From CAYZMS01 sp964479625 (lineage in GTDB: Bacteria > Bacteroidota > Bacteroidia > Chitinophagales > Saprospiraceae): a stretch of DNA of 55,864 nucleotides. Positions 34,035-42,886 of this stretch are shown piece by piece. The translations under genes and the position numbers were made by a program. How positions within the stretch are numbered: position 1 is the stretch's first letter; each line of letters starts with the position of its first letter. The stretch covers positions 1-55,864 of the forward strand of contig CAYZMS010000027.1 in assembly GCA_964479625.1 (NCBI GenBank). The letters run 5' to 3'. The notes beneath the pieces are model-generated. The model was not told the DNA's origin and did no database searches. It worked only from the letters and a program-made list of their open reading frames with translations.

Positions 34035-36668
34035 ATGAATAAAGTTTTACCCTTTCTTTTGCTGTTTTGTTTCCCTTTTACAGGCTTTAGTCAATACGGC
34101 GATCACGATGAGCACCAGGAGGAGCATTATCCTTACAAAGACCAGGCCTATGAGCTTTGCTTTCCGGAAGATAGGATCACCGATTGCGCGGGTGAACCCC
34201 CTTACGATAAGGTGGCCTTCAAGTATATTTCGGATCCCTGCTCTAAGATCATTGGTCAATGGCAGGATGTGGTCAAGTTCGAAACTGGTACGGATGCCTG
34301 TATCAAATATGAGATCACTCATTACGTAGCCAACTGGTGCGAGCTGGAGGATGACGATATTCCCCTGCAACGGCACGTTTGTCCCGTAGAGATCCCCAGG
34401 CCGGATGAGGTGGACGGGGTAGAAGATGGCACTGCCCAAATTGCCGCTCCGGGAATTATTCGAACTTTCGATGGCCAGATCCAATACGATTATGCCTGCG
34501 ATGGGTTCCTGCCTCTCGAAACAGATAAAAAAGGGGACAATGGCGGTTCTCCTTTTGATGCAATACTATGGGAAGATATCGCTTTTACCTCCTGGGGAAA
34601 AAAATACAGTGAATACAGCTGTAATCTTGAGGACGAGGATGATTATTATTCTTACAAAGGCTTTAAATCCGGCTATTATACCTACACACAGGTGGTGAAA
34701 GTGATCGATGAAGAAGCTCCAGTGGCTGTAAAACCAAGCCCGGTAGACAGCTGTTTCCCGGCTTTTGAAGGGTGTAGCGCCCGCATTCAACTGGATTTTT
34801 GTTTCACGGATTGCGATGAGCAAAATGGCATCTCTGTCTTTGATCTAAGCCTGGAACTGGAGGATGGAAGCGTTTACGATCAGGCAGAAGCGGAAGCACA
34901 ATTCGGATTACAAATAGACCGTCCTACTGAAACTGGCTGTTTTCAGCTGCAAGCTGAACAAATTTCCCTAGGAGATCACCAGCTTGTTGTTCGGGCGGTG
35001 GATAAATGCGGAAATGTCTCTTTTCCTCTTGTCTTGGAATTTGCTGTTTGTGATCGAAAAGCACCTACACCTTCCTGTACTTACCCCCTTACCTATGTGC
35101 TAATGCCTACTGGTGACGAGCTTGGTGCCATGGCGACCGTAAAAGCCCTGGATTTTATCGAAAAACCGGATCTGGACGATTGTACGGGCACCCCTTTACA
35201 ATATGGCGTTCGTTTGCATGACGGTAAGGACTTTGATCAACAACAGATCTTTGGAGAAGACGACCCCCGCTTTACCAGCATTTTTGATAGCCTGATGACC
35301 GAAATCACCTTCACCTGTAGGGACTGGAACCTGATCGGCGGAGGACCCGTTCGTTTGGTGTTTATAGAAGTTTACGCAGTGGATGAAGCCGGAAATGCGG
35401 ATTATTGCAGCATTCCGATTTTTCTGAATGAGAATAATGCAGCTTGCAGCGGACAACGACCGACCTCCACTTTTTCCGTTAGGGGAGGAGTATTTACGGG
35501 AACCGATGCACCCATTGAAGCGGTGGAGGTGAAGGTTTCGGGGGAGCGTACAGCAGTTTCCCTTACTGATCAGAATGGAGGTTTTGTCTTTGAAGGGTTG
35601 GCGGGAGGTCAGGATTATACTTTTTCTCCAGTAAAAGAAGATGACTGGACCAACGGCATCTCTACTTTTGACCTGGTTCTTATTCAAAAACACATCCTTA
35701 ACGTCCAAACATTTGATTCCCCTTTGCAATGGCTGGCGGCTGACCTAAACCATAATGGGGCGGTCAGCGTTTCGGATCTGATCCTGTTGAGGCGTATCAT
35801 TCTGGGGAAAGCCGATGAAGAAAGCCTTGGGGCGGCCTGGTTGTTTTTTCCGGAAGCCCACCTTTTACCGGAGTCCGGAGCCATTAATTCCGATTCTCTG
35901 CCAGCTGCTTATTCGATCAATAATCTGGATACGGATTCCCTTTACCTTGCATTCACCGGCATAAAAATGGGAGATATAAATGGTACGGCTAAAACAGCCA
36001 GTACGGAGGTGCGACATTCCCCGAAGCCGGTAGCCCTCTTGTTGGAACCCGCAGGAGAGGCCCCTGATGGTAATTCACAAAGCTGGGCCGTACGTCTGGA
36101 AGATCAGTCTGAAATCGAGGGTGTTCAATTTGATTTACAGGCGAATGCTCCCATTTCCTGGACTCCGGGCCTGGCAGGCTCGGAGGATATTCAGTTTGAT
36201 CCCGAACAAGGGAGCTTGCGACTTAGCTGGGTGAGACCAGGCGGGTTAAAACCTTCATCAGAACCCCTGTTTTATCTGCACGAAAAACTTGCAGGAAAGG
36301 TGCGGGCTGAAAAGCCTTTTGACCTTGCAAACAAAGCATTCGGAGCAGAAGTCTATCAGGACGGGATCATTTACCCCCTCGAATTGGCTTTTGAAGTACC
36401 CGCACAGGAAACATCCTTGTTCAGGGTTTTTCCCAATCCTTTCGAAGCAACACTTAATCTACAGTTGAATCTGGAAAATGGACAGGCCGTTGACCTTCAA
36501 TTGGTAGATCTGCAAGGAAGATTACTTAGGCAATATGATTGGAATCTCGGTCCCGGAGCTCACCGACTGGAACTATCGAATACCCAAAACCTTGTGCCAG
36601 GGGTATATTTTCTGAAGGTTTATGGAGAAGGCTTTAACAAGACTATTCGAATTGTAAAACAACGGTAG
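34035..36668 (+). CDS. Large T9SS-secreted multidomain surface protein
   Basis: 877 aa. A signal peptide (residues 1-19, ending TGFSQ) is followed by a Cys-rich acidic region (about 25-480) with HYR/Ig-like segments such as RAVDKCGNVS and YAVDEAGNADYC. A carboxypeptidase-regulatory-like domain (about 480-535, with TDQNGGFVFEGL) comes next. Then there is a dockerin-like pair of loops (about 540-595: NGISTFDLVLIQKHIL and DLNHNGAVSVSDLILLRR), a beta domain, and a C-terminal type A sorting domain (from VFPNPFEATLNL, ending IRIVKQR). The combination is typical of large Saprospiria surface or matrix proteins. The dockerin-like loops probably bind calcium. Function is unknown; adhesion or matrix formation is inference. 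It has its own promoter and a strong terminator. Confidence 0.87.
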   Translation: MNKVLPFLLLFCFPFTGFSQYGDHDEHQEEHYPYKDQAYELCFPEDRITDCAGEPPYDKVAFKYISDPCSKIIGQWQDVVKFETGTDACIKYEITHYVANWCELEDDDIPLQRHVCPVEIPRPDEVDGVEDGTAQIAAPGIIRTFDGQIQYDYACDGFLPLETDKKGDNGGSPFDAILWEDIAFTSWGKKYSEYSCNLEDEDDYYSYKGFKSGYYTYTQVVKVIDEEAPVAVKPSPVDSCFPAFEGCSARIQLDFCFTDCDEQNGISVFDLSLELEDGSVYDQAEAEAQFGLQIDRPTETGCFQLQAEQISLGDHQLVVRAVDKCGNVSFPLVLEFAVCDRKAPTPSCTYPLTYVLMPTGDELGAMATVKALDFIEKPDLDDCTGTPLQYGVRLHDGKDFDQQQIFGEDDPRFTSIFDSLMTEITFTCRDWNLIGGGPVRLVFIEVYAVDEAGNADYCSIPIFLNENNAACSGQRPTSTFSVRGGVFTGTDAPIEAVEVKVSGERTAVSLTDQNGGFVFEGLAGGQDYTFSPVKEDDWTNGISTFDLVLIQKHILNVQTFDSPLQWLAADLNHNGAVSVSDLILLRRIILGKADEESLGAAWLFFPEAHLLPESGAINSDSLPAAYSINNLDTDSLYLAFTGIKMGDINGTAKTASTEVRHSPKPVALLLEPAGEAPDGNSQSWAVRLEDQSEIEGVQFDLQANAPISWTPGLAGSEDIQFDPEQGSLRLSWVRPGGLKPSSEPLFYLHEKLAGKVRAEKPFDLANKAFGAEVYQDGIIYPLELAFEVPAQETSLFRVFPNPFEATLNLQLNLENGQAVDLQLVDLQGRLLRQYDWNLGPGAHRLELSNTQNLVPGVYFLKVYGEGFNKTIRIVKQR

Positions 36669-36671
36669 AAG

Positions 36672-36708
36672 GAGTGGCTCAAAGCGCCTGCGGCGTTTTA
36701 AGCCACTC
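36672..36708. terminator. Strong 17-bp hairpin ending the T9SS cargo gene
   Basis: GAGTGGCTCAAAGCGCC (36672-36688) pairs with GGCGTTTTAAGCCACTC (36692-36708), with two G-T wobbles and a 3-nt loop. It starts 3 bp after the stop codon and touches the stop of the convergent pseudogene, so it can serve both strands. Confidence 0.7.
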
Positions 36709-37480
36709 AACATAAGGTTTGTTTTTGCTTCTTCCCTTCCTCCTCAATCCATTCAATCAATTCCTCTGCTGAACTGATAATCCTGCCGTAAAAATCGTTT
36801 TGGTTGTTGGTAGCAATTTTTTTGGTAATTAAAGCAAAGACATATGCGGAGTTTTGTTTCAGTTGCTGAAGGTCGAAATTGGGCCTTTCTAAATCAGACC
36901 CAATAGTCATGCAGGAAACATTGCCTCCAAGAATGTTTTGAAGGATTTCCTGAGTAAGTAAATTATGCTGGTATAACTGCATGCTCTTTTCCACCTTAGC
37001 CTCAATTCTTTCATTGGTGGAGTAATACCTGAATAATTGGTCTTTCAATGCTTTGGACGAGATCAGGTCACTATCGCTGTTGGCTTCCAATTAGTTGATG
37101 GTCGACCTTTCGGGAATAAAATAGGATTCAAAGGCCAGGGATAGATTCCAATGGTAAAAGCGGGTCAATTCTGATTCTGACAACTGGTCTTTTGTAGAGA
37201 GGAAGAGGATAATGGAGTCAGCATTGTTTATCCGTTTGGTATTGGAATGCATATGGTCTTTCAGGGTTTGTACGTCTGTTTTCAGATCGTTGCAGAAATA
37301 CTCTAAAAAGGCACTTTCGGTTTTTTTATCTTTAATTTCCTGGTTCCAGTTGTTGATCCATAAGGCAATTAAAATGCCGAAGACGACTAATGTTATTTCG
37401 CCGATCGCATAAAGTAGGTAGCTGCGGAACTTTCCTTCAGCAATTAAACGATGGCGGATCTTTCTGAAAAACTTTATCAT
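36707..37480 (-). pseudogene. DUF6090-type membrane protein split by one in-frame stop
   Basis: One frame of about 257 codons is interrupted by a single TAA at 37091-37093. The 5' part (from ATG 37480) has the family start MIKFFRKIRHRLIAEGK, a transmembrane helix (YAIGEITLVVFGILIALWI, about residues 25-43) and NNWNQE. The part after the stop continues in the same frame without a shift: the codon directly after TAA is TTG, and the sequence EANSDSDLISSKALKDQL corresponds to the segment usually reading as a short loop plus LI..K.L...L..YY in this family. No ATG is placed to restart translation. Change of one base (CAA or GAA to TAA) explains the break. Function of the family is unknown. A recent mutation, a sequencing error or readthrough are possible. 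Confidence 0.75.
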
Positions 37481-37649
37481 TTTATTCAGATTTCTATACT
37501 ATTTAAAGGCTTGTATTTCTTTCGTAGATCTCCTCATTGGGGAGACAATAAATATATTTACCTAAAGGATGAAGATATTAGAGGCGATCAGCCCTGGACC
37601 AGGGTCTATGCTATGGACCTGGTGAACAGGTATCCGATGGCCTGACCCC

Positions 37650-38828
37650 TTAAAAATACCATTGGAAACTGACATTGAACCGATATTCAAAATCGCCTGT
37701 AACGGCCCCTTCTCCCAAACCGCTTTCGGTAGTTGAATCGTTAAGGAACCAGGCATTCCTTCCATAGATGAGATCCATCCAGATCCAAAATGGGCCGGAC
37801 TCTAGCACCGCCCCGGGATTGATCAATTCCGAATCAGGGAATTCCGCCTCATCCTTGAAAACCCGACTATAATTGGCATATGCCCGGAAACGATTGAAAG
37901 GGCCCCATTTCACGTTCCAGAAACGGCGAAGATTTACATTGAGAAGGGTGCCGCGGGCGGCGACCAGTCGACTACTGGCAAAGGTACCCAACTGTATGAG
38001 TCGGCTATCCACTGAATCCGGATTTTCTACGTGGTATTCGTAGCGGGATATTTGGAATTCGGGATTCCAGTCACCATATTGGCCACGATAATGCAAAGCA
38101 GCCTGCCAATGATACCCCCGCTCCTCAGTAAGCAGGTTGTCCACTCCCCCATATTCTCCAGACAAGCCGAACTCAGAGCTGGATCGACTTCCCTTACCTA
38201 AGGTATAGGAAAGCCGGGCATTGTATTGATTGAACTCCTCATTTTGCTGGTCACCACTGACCACCAGGTCTGGGGCATACCGATCGAATTTTGTAGCATC
38301 GTTGTACTCCTCGTTTCGGAAGAAGGCGATGTGGGCATCCCAGCTTGGACCGTCATAATGGTATTTGATGCCGGCATCATAATCGTCTTCCATTCCGAGG
38401 TAGTATCCCAGACCAAACCAGAAACTGTGGGTGGCGTAAGGTAAATTGCCGAATGGTACCTGGGTAATTCCCAATTCGAACTGGTGCTGGTCATTAAAAT
38501 GATAGCCGAACCAGGCGTGGTGAATGGCAAACATATATCCCCAAAAGCGTATTTGCCCGGAAAAAAGTAAATGGCTATCCCCTGAACCGTGGGTACCGTC
38601 GAAACCCAGGCGGAAGTTGTCGAAATTCAGGCCTCTTCTTCGGGCTAGTTCATCACTCAACCAGGTCTGAGAAGAAAAATTTACCCAAATGGCCCCGCTT
38701 AGAGTCAGCGTGGTTTGGGGTTGAAAATTGAATTGAATGGCCTGAGAGGAATCAACTCCACCTTGTCCCCGTAGGATTAAGCTGGCAAGGGTATAACAAA
38801 TAAATAAATAGAGACGGATCGTTTTCAT
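37650..38828 (-). CDS. Outer-membrane porin, phosphate-selective (OprO/OprP) type
   Basis: 392 aa. Signal peptide to about residue 21 (ending LILRGQG), then a run of alternating amphipathic beta strands, many flanked by aromatic residues, ending in the outer-membrane signature FNVSFQWYF with C-terminal Phe. Segments such as FRLGFDGTHGSGDSHLLFSG and QFELGITQVPFG match the OprO/OprP-like porin family (PF07396). The name follows the family; the solute may be phosphate or another anion. It stands alone, with no pst or pho genes adjacent. About 170 bp separate it from the pseudogene upstream. Confidence 0.82.
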   Translation of the reverse strand: MKTIRLYLFICYTLASLILRGQGGVDSSQAIQFNFQPQTTLTLSGAIWVNFSSQTWLSDELARRRGLNFDNFRLGFDGTHGSGDSHLLFSGQIRFWGYMFAIHHAWFGYHFNDQHQFELGITQVPFGNLPYATHSFWFGLGYYLGMEDDYDAGIKYHYDGPSWDAHIAFFRNEEYNDATKFDRYAPDLVVSGDQQNEEFNQYNARLSYTLGKGSRSSSEFGLSGEYGGVDNLLTEERGYHWQAALHYRGQYGDWNPEFQISRYEYHVENPDSVDSRLIQLGTFASSRLVAARGTLLNVNLRRFWNVKWGPFNRFRAYANYSRVFKDEAEFPDSELINPGAVLESGPFWIWMDLIYGRNAWFLNDSTTESGLGEGAVTGDFEYRFNVSFQWYF

Positions 38829-39029
38829 TGGTTAAAATAGTTTTTGAAAAGGGGGCTTTAAAGGGGTACCTGTGGTTTTTGGAAATTAACCTGGAAGTGT
38901 AAGCCCGGCTGCTACATAGCAAATAAGAGCAGCCGTTAGCAATGGAAATACCCGATTGGTTTTTGTGTCAGGGCAAAATATAGGATTAATTCTTTGCAAT
39001 TGAGAAAGGGGAAGAGCAAAAGTAAGCTA

Positions 39030-39944
39030 TCATTCGGCCTGCTCCCATTCAAATAACAAAGGGTAAAAGGTTTTTCGAAACAGGCCATTCGAATCAGACC
39101 CGTAATAAAGGTCTGGAAATTGGGAAGACCGCAGGATAAAGCGGTTGGGTTGCAGGGTGTCAAAATAACAATACATAGTCAGGGAATCGCCAGAGGGCTC
39201 GAACAGAGTGACCGTATAGGTTTGGTGCGGATCAGCATCAATTTCGTTGAAAGTGGTTTCCAGTGCAGGGCCCGGAATTTCTTTGAGGTCCTCGATCCAG
39301 GAAGCTATGCCTAAGGGCTTAGCTGTTTGGGCGTCTATCCAACCTGTACCATCGTATACACCATGCCACTTTAGGCTATCCAGTTGGAAAAGTAAACTGT
39401 CTGGACCCCAGGAATCAGGTAAACGAGTGAAATAAAGGGGGTGTAGGCTTCGAAAATCAAGGCGAAAAGCCTTGGCCAAAGCCGTATCGATAAGTACCCA
39501 CTCCCGGGTTGGTTCCAGCTGGATCCAGGCTATAGAATCCGGCTGCTGTGGACCAAGTTGGAATTCTTCTTTTTTGCCCTTTGTTTGGAAAATCCGCACC
39601 TGTATCCTTTCCTGCTGCAAAAGATGGGTGTGATGGTCCTTTACCTCTGTATTGGAAAGGATGTCTTTAGCGCTGATCCGCGCAATGGAATTCAGTAATG
39701 CATGGACTCCTTCTTGTTTTGCGGTACCGTGTATGATCCCGTTGGAAACCAGCCAGGCCCGGTCTTCCCTGCTAAGAATTAGCGCCTTGCCATCCGGGAA
39801 TTCCAGGGAAATGGAACGAATGGCAGCGGTGTCAACCTGCAATAAAGGTTGATCGGGAAGAATACCGCTTGGTTTTGGGGTGAATAAATCCCAGATCAAC
39901 CAAATGGATATCAGCAGAAGGAGTGTAAACAGGATAAATCTCAA
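39030..39944 (-). CDS. DUF4340-like membrane-anchored protein
   Basis: 304 aa. An N-terminal transmembrane helix (about residues 2-22, FILFTLLLLISIWLIWDLF) is followed by a periplasmic beta-rich domain with the DUF4340 look: a beta strand around SISLEFPDGKALILSRED, then AWLVSN and a helix ending LLNSIARISAKDIL. The only initiator in this frame before the helix is TTG at 39944, and an in-frame TGA lies six codons further upstream, so a TTG start is needed. DUF4340 proteins often accompany gliding-type ABC transporters (GldG-like); no such genes are adjacent, so this copy is isolated. Function unknown. Confidence 0.65.
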   Translation of the reverse strand: MRFILFTLLLLISIWLIWDLFTPKPSGILPDQPLLQVDTAAIRSISLEFPDGKALILSREDRAWLVSNGIIHGTAKQEGVHALLNSIARISAKDILSNTEVKDHHTHLLQQERIQVRIFQTKGKKEEFQLGPQQPDSIAWIQLEPTREWVLIDTALAKAFRLDFRSLHPLYFTRLPDSWGPDSLLFQLDSLKWHGVYDGTGWIDAQTAKPLGIASWIEDLKEIPGPALETTFNEIDADPHQTYTVTLFEPSGDSLTMYCYFDTLQPNRFILRSSQFPDLYYGSDSNGLFRKTFYPLLFEWEQAE

Positions 39945-40022
39945 GCTTTTCTTTTTAGCGGTTCAACCATCCTTCAATTTACAGAATTTGAAGGAACCGA
40001 ATGCCTTCTGAAGGATCTATGG

Positions 40023-41660
40023 CTATAGCGCCAGTATCCTTCGAACATCCTGGGCAGTTTGAGGAGCATTTTCCATTACTTCTACCTTAAGAGTAAAGGT
40101 TCCGTTAACCAGTTTGCCAGGCTTATCCTCCGGCCTGTGAACGGCCAACCTGCCCTCCGGGGTGATCAGCCAGATCACAGGGTCATTCGAATCTGGAAGA
40201 GTAGTGGATTCTCCCTGGCCGGTGTAAAGTTCGAAGAGGGTGTTTTGGTTTTTGGAGGCTGCGTAGGCGGCCTGTTGGTTATAAGTTAACCCGTTTTGGT
40301 CCACAAAACGAACGCCTTTTTCTGTTTTGGGAGACAGGAGTGGACGGTCGACATTCCAGATGCCGAATTCCTCAATGATAAACCTGGATTGGATCTGGAA
40401 GGGCAGTTGGGTGTTAAGGGAAGCGGATGCTTCCAACTCCCTTCGCTCTGCCTCATAGGTGTCTTTCAATGCCTGTCTTGCGGAAGCCAGTTCCCTTTCC
40501 CGTTCCTTTATTTGTTGGTTGTAGCGCTCTAAAGCATCCCGATAGGCCAACTGGGCTTGTTGCAGATCAGAACCGTTGAGCAGGGGAGTGATCAACAGGC
40601 TGCGGTAGGTATCTCCATTACGCATTTGCAGTTCATAAGTCCTTGGGTTTAACTGTTTAAGGGCATATTTCCACGCGACATCAAACATGCGTTCATCGAG
40701 TTCACCATTTTCGGGAAGGACGACCCAAATGACCTGTTGCTGGATCAACTGTCTTGCCCGGGGATTGTCTCCTACCACTTGGGTCTCCATCGGCAATTTA
40801 AAGTTTAGAAGGTTTCCAGTATGCGCGAGTGAAGGTATTGGAGGGACCAATTCTGGGAACCCGGCTTCCAATTGCGCTAAGTCGGCGGCATAATCCGTTT
40901 CCAATTGCCGTAGTGCAGGAGCAATGCTTTTTTTCCCTTGCTCAGAAAGCTTGGTGATATTCAACTGGGCTTCCTGGTGGACCCAGTTTCGAGCCTGCGT
41001 ATCCAATTGATAGACCTGAAAGTCTTCCAGATTTGATGGATCGAAGGAGGCAGTGGTTATTAACTCGACCGCAATCTGTTTACCTGGTGCCAATTGTACC
41101 TTTCGCCCCTGATGTATCCCATAAACTTCGATCATTCCGGCACTTTCCAGTTGGTAGGTTTTCCCAGCCGAATCATAGGTCATGGGAATACCAGCCAGAA
41201 AAAAGTCGACGGGATCTTTCATTTCTTTCCATACGAGTTTTACTTCTCCTTCGATGAGACGGCCTCGATCATCTGCAAACGCCTGGGAGGGAATATAGGC
41301 AGTGGCGCCACTTTCGAATTCCAGGGTGTCGGCCAGGTTGCTGTTCAGTAAGGTCTTTTGTTCTGGAATTTTAATATGGGGTAGGGGCGGGGCGATGAAC
41401 GGTCTGGAGGCAAAATAGGCTTTAGCGGCCACTTCAGGAGTCGTACCCGTATCTTCGGAGGATAAAAAGTTCCAGCTCAGGATCAATGCAGCTATGGCGG
41501 CTGCGGCCAGAAGGGTAATATACCAAACCCGAAGCCGGCTTTTTCGTCCAGCATTTTTTGCCTGGTAATCGGCCAGAACAGCATCGAAATCCATATAGGA
41601 GGTTATGCGCTCCTTATCGGGTTCTTTTTGATTTAGTTTAAATTGGTAGCGATTGCCCAT
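40023..41660 (-). CDS. Membrane protein partnered with ECF sigma factor (putative anti-sigma)
   Basis: 545 aa. A cytoplasmic N-terminal segment of about 44 residues is followed by one transmembrane helix (about 46-65, VWYITLLAAAAIAALILSW) and a large periplasmic part. That part includes a beta domain (about 100-220), a coiled coil (about 370-425, rich in Glu/Gln/Arg) and a C-terminal beta domain. It starts 21 bp after the ECF sigma gene and is surely cotranscribed. By position and topology it probably controls that sigma factor, but no zinc anti-sigma motif (HxxxCxxC) or FecR domain is visible, so the role is inference. Confidence 0.65.
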   Translation of the reverse strand: MGNRYQFKLNQKEPDKERITSYMDFDAVLADYQAKNAGRKSRLRVWYITLLAAAAIAALILSWNFLSSEDTGTTPEVAAKAYFASRPFIAPPLPHIKIPEQKTLLNSNLADTLEFESGATAYIPSQAFADDRGRLIEGEVKLVWKEMKDPVDFFLAGIPMTYDSAGKTYQLESAGMIEVYGIHQGRKVQLAPGKQIAVELITTASFDPSNLEDFQVYQLDTQARNWVHQEAQLNITKLSEQGKKSIAPALRQLETDYAADLAQLEAGFPELVPPIPSLAHTGNLLNFKLPMETQVVGDNPRARQLIQQQVIWVVLPENGELDERMFDVAWKYALKQLNPRTYELQMRNGDTYRSLLITPLLNGSDLQQAQLAYRDALERYNQQIKERERELASARQALKDTYEAERRELEASASLNTQLPFQIQSRFIIEEFGIWNVDRPLLSPKTEKGVRFVDQNGLTYNQQAAYAASKNQNTLFELYTGQGESTTLPDSNDPVIWLITPEGRLAVHRPEDKPGKLVNGTFTLKVEVMENAPQTAQDVRRILAL

Positions 41661-41681
41661 AGGCTTGCTTTTGATGTGGAC

Positions 41682-42314
41682 CTACTCTTCGATCTCACGA
41701 AAGTTGTTAAGTTTTCTCTCTAGTCTTTTCAGGATGCGATGAACACGAACCTTCGCGCTGCTTTCGCTGATCTCCAGAATATTTGAAATCTCTTTGTAAG
41801 GGCGTTGCTCAAAAAAGCGCAACTCGATCAGCTCCAGGTCTTCTTGCTCCAATTCATCCAGAGAATAGATCATCCAGGACTGTAGATCTTGTTCCTGGGA
41901 GTAATCCAGTTCTACGGCGATGTTTTCCAGTGCCTGATCATCCACGCTAAGGACGCGTTGTTTAGCTGTTTCCCGGTAGTATTGACCTAATTCATTACGG
42001 GCTATTCGAAAAAGCCAGGCTGAAAAGGGAACACCTTTGAACCGGTAGGAATGGAGCTTTTGTAAGGCTTTTAGAAATACCTGTTGGCAAAGGTCAGCGC
42101 TTATGCTTTCATCTCCTGTACGTCTGAACAAATACCGGAAAACGGGTTCAAAGTAACGGGTATAGAGGGGTCTGAACTGCGCCGGATCTTTCTGGGCAGC
42201 CTGGACCTCGTTCCATTCCCGTTGTATCGTAAGCTCGCTTACCACCTTTCCCGTCTGTTCTGCCATTGGGCGGTTTTTTGCAAGGCTACGAACAATTTCC
42301 AGATTTGAAAACAT
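41682..42314 (-). CDS. ECF-type RNA polymerase sigma factor
   Basis: 210 aa sigma-70 family member with regions 2 and 4 only. Region 2 covers about residues 40-100 (FRPLYTRYFEPVFRYLFRRTG, with CQQVFLKALQKL and a WLFRIARNEL end). Region 4 covers about 150-205 (LELIELRFFEQRPYKEIS, and the helix-turn-helix ISESSAKVRVHRILKRL). Start is ATG 42314 or the ATG 48 bp downstream (MAEQTGKVV); homology does not decide. The gene behind it encodes a single-pass membrane protein, the common sigma/membrane-regulator arrangement in Bacteroidota. The stimulus and target genes are not visible. Confidence 0.9.
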   Translation of the reverse strand: MFSNLEIVRSLAKNRPMAEQTGKVVSELTIQREWNEVQAAQKDPAQFRPLYTRYFEPVFRYLFRRTGDESISADLCQQVFLKALQKLHSYRFKGVPFSAWLFRIARNELGQYYRETAKQRVLSVDDQALENIAVELDYSQEQDLQSWMIYSLDELEQEDLELIELRFFEQRPYKEISNILEISESSAKVRVHRILKRLERKLNNFREIEE

Positions 42315-42409
42315 TGTGCATAGGTTTTCCGGTCTTTTCCGGACGTTCTATTGATATAATGGGAAAAGAGAAAAAAGTTACAAGGCTGAAGAAGGTATAG
42401 GGCTTGGAA

Positions 42410-42826
42410 ATGAATGGGGATCTTAATGGGAAGTTGACCTTCGAAGCCCTCAAACCCAAAGAATTTGACTTTGAATTGATCGTTGAGGATGAGGCAGGCA
42501 ACCGAACACAAACCGGGATTCAATTCAATGTGTTGGATAATCAATTGCCGGTGGCTCGTTTGGCCTTGTCCATGATGGAAGGTAGTGAGATCCCGGGCCA
42601 TGTTTCCATCGATGGGGCAGCCAGTGAGGATATGGATGCGAACTGGGGAGGAGGACTGGATCGTTATCGGTTTATCCTGGATGGATTCTATGAAACGGAA
42701 ACCAGTAGACCCGGTATTGAATATATTTTCCCTGAACCCGAGCTGTACACGATTAGACTTCAGGTCAGAGATAATGACGGAACATGGTCCGAAGAAGTTA
42801 CTGACCAAATTTTGATCGAAGAGTGA
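42410..42826 (+). pseudogene. 5'-truncated remnant of a PKD/Ig-like surface protein
   Basis: An open frame of 138 codons from ATG 42410, with a stop (TAG) just upstream at 42398. The translation is plausible protein: an Ig/cadherin-like strand (FELIVEDEAGNRTQTG), then a PKD-like domain (SIDGAASEDMDANWGGGLDRY to TIRLQVRDNDGTWSEEV). It has no signal peptide, no T9SS domain and no membrane segment, whereas such domains normally belong to large exported proteins. It most likely represents the 3' end of a larger gene whose front is gone. An intact small cytoplasmic protein is the less likely alternative. It ends 11 bp before a strong terminator. Confidence 0.5.
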
Positions 42827-42837
42827 ATTCGAAAATA

Positions 42838-42879
42838 AAGGACAGCTCAAATCGATGAAAGGGCTTTTGAGCTGTCCTT
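42838..42879. terminator. Perfect 14-bp bidirectional terminator hairpin
   Basis: AAGGACAGCTCAAA (42838-42851) pairs perfectly with TTTGAGCTGTCCTT (42866-42879) around a 14-nt loop. It lies between the convergent PKD remnant and ndk (stop at 42887), and runs of A and T at the stem base fit termination on both strands. Confidence 0.75.
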
Positions 42880-42886
42880 AACTGTT

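Noticed and set aside
37451..37645. 64-codon plus-strand frame between the DUF6090-type pseudogene and the porin
   Set aside because: It overlaps the conserved start of the pseudogene and lacks a recognisable pattern; more likely promoter region of the minus-strand gene.
38936..39163. 75-codon minus-strand frame at the end of the DUF4340-like gene
   Set aside because: It overlaps that gene in a different frame and its composition (many Cys, Leu, Phe) is not protein-like.
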